Positions 8,502 to 13,902 of a DNA stretch of 15,722 bases are shown here, piece by piece. The stretch's first letter is position 1; each line of letters starts with the position of its first letter. The stretch covers positions 1 to 15,722 of the forward strand of contig URCT01000060.1 in the NCBI GenBank assembly GCA_900546385.1, in the 5' to 3' direction. This DNA is from an uncultured Eubacteriales bacterium. GTDB taxonomy: Bacteria > Bacillota > Clostridia > Oscillospirales > CAG-382. The position numbers were made by a program, and so were the translations under genes. A model generated the notes under the pieces. The model saw only the letters and a list, made by a program, of their open reading frames with translations. It did no database searches and was not told the DNA's origin.

Positions 8502-9608
8502 TTAGTTTGCGTACAGCTCCAGCTTCTCGGCAACCGCTCGAAAACGCGGGTCTTGGCGAATTCCGTCATAGCGGCTGTGTTTCATTTTTTCAAGCATATA
8601 GTAGCAATGCGTATGCTCGGTGAGTTCATGAAAATCCTCGCTGTTTTCGGGATAGATTTGTGTGTCAACCAAGAAAGACGAGAAATGCTTACCGTGGTCG
8701 TTCTGATAGGATAAGTCGCAGGCCACGGCATGGTCACACATCTTTTCGAGCGAATCGAGAGCCTCTTTGGCTTTGCCGAGCGCGATTTCGTAAGTAGAGA
8801 TCAGCCAATGATTAAAAGCTAAGCGGAAGTGGTGATACATAAGATCGTCACCGTAGATTAAGGAATAGAGTTTGTTTGATACCCGAAGCATTTCAATTTT
8901 ATTCTCCCAGGTTGAGGAGTCATTCGGAATATCCTCATTCAGCACAAGGTTCCGAATCGCCGTACCAAGAGCGTCCGTAAGCTTATCGATCTCATCCTGA
9001 ATGTAGAATTTCGTTTTTCCGTCTCCGATTCCGCAGGACAGTACATCCTCGCGGCAGTATTTCATGGGAGTGAGCCGTTTGACTAAGTCCATGATCTTGT
9101 CGGTCTGACCGGTTTCACTGTATAAGCTGACCAGCTTCGTGATGGCATCGTATCGTGTGTTTTCGTTGACGCATTCATCCATGACGGTTTTCAGAAGATT
9201 CTCGATCTCTCCGACAAGCGATGTATCGTGAGTCTGCTGCCACATGAAATACAGACACACCGCAAGTTGTTCTCGAATCTCATGGTCGTTCGGGTACCGT
9301 AAGAAGGCATTTCGTGCATAAGCCAGCTGTTCCTCGAGCGATCCGACCTCCCAGAGACGGTTCATTTCCTTTTTGATAGCTGTAAGCTCGGCTTCACGTT
9401 CGGACAGCCTATAGCCAATCAGCTCGTCCACGCTGACCGCGAAAAAGTCTGCAAGCACCGGAAGAAGCTCGATATCCGGATAACCGCTTTCCGATTCCCA
9501 GCGTGAAATTGCCTGAGGCGTAACGCCAATGCCTGTTGCAAGTGCGTCTTGTGTAATATTGTTTTCTGCACGAAGTTTTTTGATGATCGTGCCTATTTTA
9601 AGGTTCAT
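8502..9608 (-). CDS. XRE-family transcriptional regulator with C-terminal helical (TPR-like) domain
   Basis: A 368-residue cytoplasmic DNA-binding protein. Residues about 5-64 are a Cro/C1-type helix-turn-helix with ITQDALATGIGVTPQAISRWE as the recognition region, followed by LLPVLADFFAVSVDELIGY, which is highly typical of the family. The remaining 300 residues are charged and helical, with spaced alanine/leucine patterns suggesting tetratricopeptide-like repeats, as in peptide- or partner-sensing XRE regulators. I see no clear repeat boundaries. The start is fixed by GGAGGT (complement of 9614-9619). It has its own promoter with a palindrome in the 5' leader and converges on the flavodoxin gene. 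The target genes and signal are unknown; autoregulation is a reasonable inference. Confidence 0.88.
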   Translation of the reverse strand: MNLKIGTIIKKLRAENNITQDALATGIGVTPQAISRWESESGYPDIELLPVLADFFAVSVDELIGYRLSEREAELTAIKKEMNRLWEVGSLEEQLAYARNAFLRYPNDHEIREQLAVCLYFMWQQTHDTSLVGEIENLLKTVMDECVNENTRYDAITKLVSLYSETGQTDKIMDLVKRLTPMKYCREDVLSCGIGDGKTKFYIQDEIDKLTDALGTAIRNLVLNEDIPNDSSTWENKIEMLRVSNKLYSLIYGDDLMYHHFRLAFNHWLISTYEIALGKAKEALDSLEKMCDHAVACDLSYQNDHGKHFSSFLVDTQIYPENSEDFHELTEHTHCYYMLEKMKHSRYDGIRQDPRFRAVAEKLELYAN

Positions 9609-9630
9609 ATCGTACCTCCGAAATGTTTAT

Positions 9631-9638
9631 CACCGGTG
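9631..9638. promoter_or_regulatory. 8-bp palindrome in the leader of the XRE gene (candidate self-operator)
   Basis: CACCGGTG is a perfect palindrome located between the predicted -10 box (9646-9651) and the ribosome binding site (9614-9619) of the XRE gene. It therefore lies close to the transcription start. XRE regulators often bind short palindromes at their own promoters. No second copy was noticed next to the neighbouring minus-strand gene. Confidence 0.3.
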
Positions 9639-9645
9639 TAATTCT

Positions 9646-9673
9646 ATTATAGCACAGATTTCCCAAAAAACAA
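9646..9673 (-). promoter_or_regulatory. Promoter of the XRE regulator gene (extended -10)
   Basis: On the minus strand TTGTTT (complement of 9668-9673) and TATAAT (complement of 9646-9651) are 16 bp apart. TGC precedes the -10, giving an extended -10 promoter that compensates for the weak -35. Confidence 0.68.
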
Positions 9674-9737
9674 TTATCAATCCGTTGTTGAAGATATAAA
9701 GTATTGCTTTATATTCTTAAAGGCATTATCTCGTAAA

Positions 9738-9780
9738 AAAGGGCAGAACGTGTGAAAAAACAGCGCATGTTCCGTCCTTT
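9738..9780 (-). terminator. Long hairpin with U-tract (terminator reading leftward)
   Basis: Positions 9738-9754 (AAAGGGCAGAACGTGTG) pair with 9764-9780 over 17 bp with three G-U pairs and one A-C mismatch, leaving a 9-nt loop. On the minus strand the stem is followed by CCCTTTTTT, the expected U-tract. It would stop transcripts from the upstream minus-strand gene ending at 9874 before they reach the XRE promoter. Confidence 0.72.
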
Positions 9781-9788
9781 AAAATGCA

Positions 9789-9820
9789 AAAGTCCTGAAA
9801 TCAAATGATTTCAGGACTTT
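9789..9820 (-). terminator. 15-bp perfect hairpin just downstream of the zincin-like gene
   Basis: AAAGTCCTGAAATCA (9789-9803) and its exact reverse complement (9806-9820) are separated by AA. Reading leftward, the stem is followed by a TTTTGCATTTT tract. It lies 53 nt after the stop codon of the minus-strand gene ending at 9874 and in front of a second hairpin at 9738-9780, giving two terminator-like structures in tandem. Confidence 0.65.
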
Positions 9821-9873
9821 ACGTTATGTATTGCGCCACCGAAAAAGATATCGCTTTTGGGCGAAAGGTCAAT

Positions 9874-10863
9874 TCAGATGGATATTTGATTGCTTTCAAA
9901 CTGCCCAATCAGCCATTCGTTATAATCTTCGGGAATCTTGGACTCCAGCAACAATCGTTCAAAGATGGCAATTGATGTCGGGCAATTACCGCCGTACTCT
10001 TTCCTTGCTCTTTCCAGAAGCTGTTCTTTTGAATAATTCCCTGATAAATAGCAAAGGTAGTATTCTGCCGCCAAAACAAACTCTTCCTCGTCGCCCGATT
10101 GCCAGTCTTCAATCAGTGTGCGGTGGCAAGCTTTTAATTTTTCATTGCTTTCAACATGTTTCCGATATAACCCCGTTAATTTCTCACTTGCAAAACCATG
10201 CATAAGCTCGTGAGCAATAAGAGGGTAGAAATCGACCGCTCCGGCAGAGCGGCAAAAACAAGTCAAAAACGAGCCGCCATACAGAGTGAATGCCGTCGGA
10301 GCGCTGAAAAATGAAACATAAATATTGGCAGAAGCTATGACTGATGATTTTTTCAGTAAAGAAACGTTTCGAAATAGCAAGTCTGCATCGTAGCCTGCAA
10401 CCGCAGTTTCCTTTGGTTTCATTTCGGAATACACCATAGGTAAGATACGCTCTTTGTATATGCTTTCAAATCCTATGTTTTTAAGCACAGTCAATCTCTT
10501 TGCATACAGATCGGCGAACCCGTCTTTCAGCCACCCCAGAACCGGATATATGTAGGATGCCGTAAACCCGCCTGTTATCCTCTCCTTTACTGTGTCTTCA
10601 ATTTTTTGCGGATCGTTGAACATGTCAATTAAATCGTCTAATGTTAAGCATTCCAAATCCCCGTCAAAGTACGCGCTTACAATCAGGCAGATGTTTGACA
10701 TTCCTATACAATTATCCCCGAAGTTTCCCGGCAAAAGAGTATTGATATATTTGATTTCTTCGATTTGTTTTTCGTTCATCCATTTGGTATCATTCAGTAA
10801 CCTTTTTTCGAGAAAGCAAAGCGTGTCAAGAGCAAGACTGGATTTCACATGAATGTGGGACAT
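9874..10863 (-). CDS. Uncharacterised protein with zincin HExxH motif (putative metallopeptidase)
   Basis: A 329-residue protein of no family that I recognise. The one diagnostic feature is IAHELMHGF with His218, Glu219 and His222, the HExxH zinc signature. It is followed about 38-45 residues later by DEEEFVLAAEYYL, whose glutamates (around 259-267) could supply the third ligand as in gluzincins. A preceding strand-rich segment (about 184-207, with IYVSFFSAPTAFTLYGG) could be the substrate-binding edge strand. There is no signal peptide or membrane helix, so it is probably cytoplasmic. The start is fixed by AGGAGGTG (complement of 10869-10876). The gene is visibly more AT-rich than its neighbours. 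Its minus-strand neighbour is an XRE regulator, but hairpins and separate promoters divide them. Peptidase activity is inferred, not shown. Confidence 0.72.
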   Translation of the reverse strand: MSHIHVKSSLALDTLCFLEKRLLNDTKWMNEKQIEEIKYINTLLPGNFGDNCIGMSNICLIVSAYFDGDLECLTLDDLIDMFNDPQKIEDTVKERITGGFTASYIYPVLGWLKDGFADLYAKRLTVLKNIGFESIYKERILPMVYSEMKPKETAVAGYDADLLFRNVSLLKKSSVIASANIYVSFFSAPTAFTLYGGSFLTCFCRSAGAVDFYPLIAHELMHGFASEKLTGLYRKHVESNEKLKACHRTLIEDWQSGDEEEFVLAAEYYLCYLSGNYSKEQLLERARKEYGGNCPTSIAIFERLLLESKIPEDYNEWLIGQFESNQISI

Positions 10864-10892
10864 TGGCGCACCTCCTGTGATTTAATATTTCA

Positions 10893-10921
10893 ATTATATC
10901 ATAAAATTTGTTGCATTTCAA
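10893..10921 (-). promoter_or_regulatory. Promoter of the zincin-like gene (extended -10)
   Basis: On the minus strand TTGAAA (complement of 10916-10921) and TATAAT (complement of 10893-10898) are separated by 17 bp, with TGA immediately before the -10. The start codon follows about 30 nt downstream. Confidence 0.78.
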
Positions 10922-10940
10922 GCCCTTTGTAGCGGATACA

Positions 10941-11053
10941 GAAAATGGAATAAATCTACCGCGGAAACTCCGAGATGTGTAGGCTTCCGCAGCAGTGGGC
11001 AGTCAGGTTCGGCTCTGACGCGCAGTGGGCCGAGTCTGCTCGAATCCATTTTT
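10941..11053. other. GC-rich, foldable non-coding stretch (candidate structured RNA or repeat element, strand unknown)
   Basis: No credible gene covers this stretch between the zincin-gene promoter and the tRNA terminator, yet it is much richer in GC than its flanks and shows nested pairing. GAAAATGGA (10941-10949) pairs with TCCATTTTT (11045-11053) as a closing helix. GCGGAA (10961-10966) pairs with TTCCGC (10985-10990). AGCAG (10991-10995) pairs with CTGCT (11036-11040). GTCAG (11002-11006) pairs with CTGAC (11015-11019). A 9-nt direct repeat GCAGTGGGC occurs at 10992 and 11022. I cannot match it to a known RNA family, and neither strand shows a convincing dedicated promoter. Confidence 0.35.
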
Positions 11054-11056
11054 ATG

Positions 11057-11110
11057 AGCCAAAACAAAAAAAACAACACCCAACAGGATGCTGTATTTTT
11101 TGTTTTGGCT
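11057..11110. repeat. 15-bp perfect inverted repeat enclosing the tRNA terminator
   Basis: AGCCAAAACAAAAAA (11057-11071) is the exact reverse complement of 11096-11110. The right arm contains the encoded CCA end and the last acceptor base of tRNA-Gln. Together with the inner 9-bp stem it makes a two-tier hairpin with T tracts on both strands, so it could terminate transcripts from either direction. Confidence 0.7.
11066..11094 (-). terminator. Intrinsic terminator of tRNA-Gln
   Basis: Reading leftward, ACAGCATCC (complement of 11086-11094) pairs with GGGTGTTGT (complement of 11073-11081) with two G-U pairs and a 4-nt loop, followed by an eight-T tract (complement of 11066-11073). It lies about 12 nt after the CCA end of the tRNA. 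Confidence 0.78.
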
Positions 11111-11179
11111 GCGGAACTAGGATTTGAACCCAGACAAACAGAGTCAGAGTCTGTCGTGCTGCCATTACACAATTCCGCA
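11106..11179 (-). tRNA. tRNA-Gln (anticodon CTG), CCA encoded
   Basis: A complete cloverleaf is visible on the minus strand. The acceptor helix TGCGGAA/TTCCGCA has the T1-A72 pair typical of glutamine tRNAs. The D stem is GTGT/GCAC with an AATGGCA loop. The anticodon stem is ACAGA/TCTGT with loop CTCTGAC, so the anticodon is CTG (complement of 11145-11147) and reads CAG. The variable loop is TTGT, and the T arm is CTGGG-TTCAAAT-CCTAG with one G-U pair. Discriminator G is followed by an encoded CCA (complement of 11106-11108). The body is 71 nt without CCA. Confidence 0.95.
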
Positions 11180-11200
11180 ATGTTTCAACTGACGGGATAT

Positions 11201-11229
11201 ATTATACAACAACACGAACGGTTTGTCAA
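11201..11229 (-). promoter_or_regulatory. Perfect-consensus promoter of tRNA-Gln
   Basis: On the minus strand TTGACA (complement of 11224-11229) and TATAAT (complement of 11201-11206) are exact consensus with a 17-bp spacer. The predicted start leaves a leader of about 15 nt before the tRNA. This is the expected strength for a stable-RNA gene. Confidence 0.9.
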
Positions 11230-11291
11230 GAGGTTTTCGCAATTTAATGAGTAAATGTTTTCGACATTTTACAAGCTTTGCCAAGATGCGG

Positions 11292-12449
11292 TCAAACGCG
11301 TTCTTCAAGGCCGCTTTCATCCGACCGGTATGCCGCCTCCATAACACGGTTAACATACGCGCCGTCGGAAAAAGAGGGCGTAAAGGATTTCTTTTCGTTC
11401 ACGGCAGAAAGGTAGCTGTACATCGAATGAATATGTCCGCGGAACCAGCCGATGGGCGCACGCATTCCCGGAAAGACCGATTCCGGAATGTCGTAGCGGT
11501 TGACGCACTCGATGGCCGTGAAGCCGCGCTCGCCGCCATTCGGTGCGGATGGTCGTTTGGCGTCATAAAAATACAGATAATTCGGGTTCATAAGGTCAAA
11601 TTTCAGTGCGCCGTCCGTACCGTAAACGGTAAGTGTGAAATCATCGTTCGCACCGACGGAAACCTTGCTTGCCTCAATCGTGCCGCAGGCGCCGCCGGCA
11701 AGACGAGCCGTGATATAAAACGCTTCATCCGCGTTGGTGTGCCACACCTTTCCGTCCGCACCCGTGCGTTCGGGATAAACGATCTGCGAAAGGCCTCTCA
11801 CGGTATCCATTCTGTTTTCCGGCGCACTTCCGAGAACAAACGCTAAAAGATCGATGGCGTGCGAGCCGAGGTCGAACAGCACACCGCCGCCGCAGATCTC
11901 CTTGTCCTGCTTCCAGCCGCGCGGCTTGGCCGGGTCGGTGCTTGACGAATGCAGATAGGCACTGCGGAAGGACACGATTTTTCCCAAACGTCCCTCGGCA
12001 ACAAGGCTTGCGGCACGAATGGCGGCCGGAAGATGCCGGTTGTTGAATACTACGCCGCAAACACTGTCGGTTTTTTGCGCAAGCGCGGCAAGCTCTTCCG
12101 CTTGGGCAGCCGTAATGCCGAGCGGCTTTTCGCAAAGCACATTCTTTCCGTGCGCAAGTGCCGCTTTCACTTCTTCATAATGACAGATATTGGGCGTGCA
12201 GACATCGATGACATCGATTTCCGGATTGTTCAGCACGGCTTCGTAGTCTGTCGAGACATTTTCAAAGCCGAGCCTATCCGCTTTTTCTCGTGCGCTTTTT
12301 TGGTCGCGTGTTACAAGCGTGTGAAGCTTCGCTTCAAAGGGCAGGGGATTGTAGCAATAGCGAAGATTGGCAACTGACGCCGCATGGGCTCGCCCCATGG
12401 CACCTGAGCCGATAAGCGCAATATTGATAGTTTTTTTTGTTGATTCCAT
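11292..12449 (-). CDS. Gfo/Idh/MocA-family NAD(P)-dependent oxidoreductase
   Basis: A 385-residue cytoplasmic dehydrogenase. The Rossmann domain opens with IALIGSGAMGRAHA (about residues 9-22), the GxGxxG dinucleotide motif. The family signature CEKPLG (about 105-110) carries the conserved Lys, and GGGVLFDLGSHAIDLL supplies the active-site Asp/His helix. The C-terminal alpha/beta domain (about 130-360) would bind a sugar, inositol or similar polyol; the substrate is not readable from sequence. The start is supported by AAAGGAAAT about 9 nt upstream and by its own promoter. It stands alone, with a tRNA downstream and a divergent sodium-pump operon upstream. No clear terminator was found between its stop and the tRNA promoter. 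Confidence 0.92.
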   Translation of the reverse strand: MESTKKTINIALIGSGAMGRAHAASVANLRYCYNPLPFEAKLHTLVTRDQKSAREKADRLGFENVSTDYEAVLNNPEIDVIDVCTPNICHYEEVKAALAHGKNVLCEKPLGITAAQAEELAALAQKTDSVCGVVFNNRHLPAAIRAASLVAEGRLGKIVSFRSAYLHSSSTDPAKPRGWKQDKEICGGGVLFDLGSHAIDLLAFVLGSAPENRMDTVRGLSQIVYPERTGADGKVWHTNADEAFYITARLAGGACGTIEASKVSVGANDDFTLTVYGTDGALKFDLMNPNYLYFYDAKRPSAPNGGERGFTAIECVNRYDIPESVFPGMRAPIGWFRGHIHSMYSYLSAVNEKKSFTPSFSDGAYVNRVMEAAYRSDESGLEERV

Positions 12450-12478
12450 GTGCCGATTTCCTTTAGCATTTTTCTTTT

Positions 12479-12507
12479 ATTCTATCATATCATGCTTCGT
12501 TTTTCAA
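12479..12507 (-). promoter_or_regulatory. Promoter of the Gfo/Idh/MocA gene (extended -10)
   Basis: On the minus strand TTGAAA (complement of 12502-12507) and TAGAAT (complement of 12479-12484) are 17 bp apart, with TGA before the -10. It is divergent from the promoter of the sodium-pump operon, about 30 bp away. Confidence 0.75.
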
Positions 12508-12537
12508 GACTTTTTTCAACAAATTTGTCCGGAACTC

Positions 12538-12566
12538 TTGACAGGACGCAGCGAGTATGGTAAAAT
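12538..12566 (+). promoter_or_regulatory. Promoter of the riboswitch-oadB-like operon
   Basis: TTGACA at 12538-12543 (exact consensus) and TAAAAT at 12561-12566 are 17 bp apart, with TGG before the -10. Transcription should start near 12573, giving a leader of almost 200 nt before the first start codon. That leader contains the riboswitch. Confidence 0.85.
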
Positions 12567-12591
12567 AATAAAAGAAATCAAAAATCTTCCG

Positions 12592-12697
12592 GATAAAAGG
12601 GAGTAGCGGCGGAAAACCGTTGCAGAAGCGTCAATCACGATCGTTCGGCGGCAGAAGCCATGCGATCCGCGTCTGCATGAAACGCGAGACTTTTATC
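12592..12697 (+). promoter_or_regulatory. yybP-ykoY-family (Mn2+) riboswitch aptamer
   Basis: The leader RNA shows the conserved parts of the yybP-ykoY aptamer in order. P1 is GATAAAAG (12592-12599) with CTTTTATC (12690-12697), 8 perfect bp. The conserved loop 1 sequence GGGAGTAGC follows at 12599-12607. A small hairpin is formed by CGG-AAAA-CCG near 12609-12619. The long arm starts with TGCAGA (12621-12626), pairing with TCTGCA (12672-12677), and carries CGTCAAT, the loop that completes the metal site. The family-typical GCGAGAC (12684-12690) closes the 3' side. In the known family, loops 1 and 3 dock and Mn2+ is sensed at their interface. The unusual point is the controlled gene, a sodium-pump subunit. 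Confidence 0.85.
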
Positions 12698-12741
12698 GTA
12701 TAACCGGCTTTGTACGTTATGCGGTGAAGGTCGTTTTTTTT
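12688..12741 (+). terminator. Riboswitch-controlled intrinsic terminator
   Basis: Positions 12688-12704 pair with 12716-12732 in an uninterrupted 17-bp helix (four G-U pairs), with an 11-nt loop, followed by eight T at 12734-12741. The 5' arm contains the complete 3' strand of riboswitch helix P1 (12690-12697), so the aptamer and terminator cannot form together. Ligand binding should stabilise P1 and allow read-through: an ON switch. Confidence 0.88.
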
Positions 12742-12768
12742 GCCGAAAAAAAGAACAGGAGTGAAACT

Positions 12769-13890
12769 ATGGAATTCTTGGACAAAATCAGTTTTCTGTA
12801 CAAAGGCTTTGCGGAGCTTGTCGATTGGCGTTATGTGGTCATGTGGATCATCGGCGGCATCCTCATCTACCTTGCCATCAAAAAGGATATGGAACCGACG
12901 CTGCTTCTGCCGCTCGGCTTCGGCACGATCCTTGTGAACATTCCGCATTCGGGCGCCATCGGCGACGGCGGTGCGCTGTCCACGCTGTTTAACGCGGGTA
13001 TCGCCAACGAGCTGTTTCCGTTAATCCTCTTTATCGGTATTGGCGCGATGATCGACTTCACGCCGCTTCTTGCCAATCCGAAGCTTATGATTTTCGGCGC
13101 GGCGGCACAGTTCGGTATTTTCTTTACCTTCTGCCTTGCGTCTATCTTTTTCCCGGTAAAAGATGCGGCTTCCATTGGCATTATCGGTGCGGCGGACGGC
13201 CCGACAGCCATTGTCGTGGCACAGGCACTTGATTCGCAGTTTACCGGCGCGATTATGGTCGCAGCGTATTCGTATATGGCACTTGTGCCGATTATCCAAC
13301 CGCCGGTTATCAAGCTGCTCACCACCAAAAAAGAACGCTTAATCCGTATGCCGTATGCCAACACCGAGGTTTCGCGCCTTACCAAGATTTTGTTCCCGAT
13401 TGTGATTACCATTATCGCCGGTATCGTCGCACCCGAATCGGTTTCGTTAATCGGTTTCTTGATGTTCGGTAATCTCATCCGCGAATGCGGCGTGCTTGAT
13501 TCGCTGTCCGAAACGGCGCAAAAGGTGCTTGCCAACCTCATTACGATTTTCCTCGGCATCACGATTGCCGTTCAGATGCAGGCAGATAAGTTCCTCCAGC
13601 CGGCAACGCTTCTCATTCTCGGCCTTGGTTTGTTCGCTTTTATTTTCGATACGGTCGGCGGCGTGCTGTTCGCCAAGTTCCTCAACCTTTTCTTGAAGAA
13701 CAAGATCAACCCGATGATCGGTGCGGCCGGCATTTCGGCTTTCCCGATGTCGGGACGTGTGGTGCATAAAATGGGTCTTGCCGAGGATAAAGGCAACTTC
13801 CTTCTCATGCATTCGATCGGCGTCAACGTATCCGGACAGATTGCCTCGGTCATTGCCGGCGGTCTGATCCTCAACTTCTTTATGAAATAA
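12769..13890 (+). CDS. Sodium-ion-translocating decarboxylase beta subunit (OadB/GcdB/MmdB family)
   Basis: A 373-residue integral membrane protein with about ten hydrophobic segments. In the family, this subunit decarboxylates carboxybiotin and couples it to Na+ export across the cytoplasmic membrane. The signature GAADGPTAI holds Asp143, equivalent to the essential Na+-site aspartate of OadB. The C-terminal block MIGAAGISAFPMSGRVVHKMG and the following LLMHSIGVNVSGQIAS are family hallmarks (conserved Ser/Arg region). The start ATG 12769 is set by AGGAG at 12757-12761; an in-frame GTG at 12724 overlaps the terminator and was not chosen. A gamma-like gene follows after 12 nt. No carboxyltransferase alpha subunit or biotin-carrier gene is in the window, so the substrate (oxaloacetate, methylmalonyl-CoA or glutaconyl-CoA) is open. 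Control by a Mn2+-type riboswitch is unusual. Confidence 0.92.
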   Translation: MEFLDKISFLYKGFAELVDWRYVVMWIIGGILIYLAIKKDMEPTLLLPLGFGTILVNIPHSGAIGDGGALSTLFNAGIANELFPLILFIGIGAMIDFTPLLANPKLMIFGAAAQFGIFFTFCLASIFFPVKDAASIGIIGAADGPTAIVVAQALDSQFTGAIMVAAYSYMALVPIIQPPVIKLLTTKKERLIRMPYANTEVSRLTKILFPIVITIIAGIVAPESVSLIGFLMFGNLIRECGVLDSLSETAQKVLANLITIFLGITIAVQMQADKFLQPATLLILGLGLFAFIFDTVGGVLFAKFLNLFLKNKINPMIGAAGISAFPMSGRVVHKMGLAEDKGNFLLMHSIGVNVSGQIASVIAGGLILNFFMK

Positions 13891-13902
13891 GGAGAAACGA
13901 AA

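Noticed and set aside
8420..8714. Short plus-strand frames after the terminator at 8401-8430
   Set aside because: They begin inside or just after a terminator and mostly lie opposite the XRE gene; no family resemblance.
9831..10205. Plus-strand 124-codon frame
   Set aside because: It lies opposite the zincin-like gene, has low-complexity composition and no ribosome site.
10955..10975. T-box-like ACCGCGG in the GC-rich element
   Set aside because: The required TGG before ACCGCG, a specifier loop and a downstream terminator-linked synthetase or amino-acid gene are all missing.
8431..11105. Genomic island integrated at the tRNA-Gln 3' end
   Set aside because: The location and AT-rich composition are suggestive, but there is no integrase and I could find no direct repeat of the tRNA 3' end at the far side.
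11223..11846. Plus-strand open frame antisense to the Gfo/Idh/MocA gene
   Set aside because: It runs through the tRNA promoter region and opposite a conserved enzyme; no ribosome site.
12724..12768. GTG start 15 codons upstream of the OadB-like gene
   Set aside because: It lies within the right arm of the riboswitch terminator and lacks a ribosome site; ATG 12769 has AGGAG at good spacing.
12867..13562. Minus-strand open frame (231 codons) antisense to the OadB-like gene
   Set aside because: Shadow of a membrane-protein gene; no start signals and no family resemblance.
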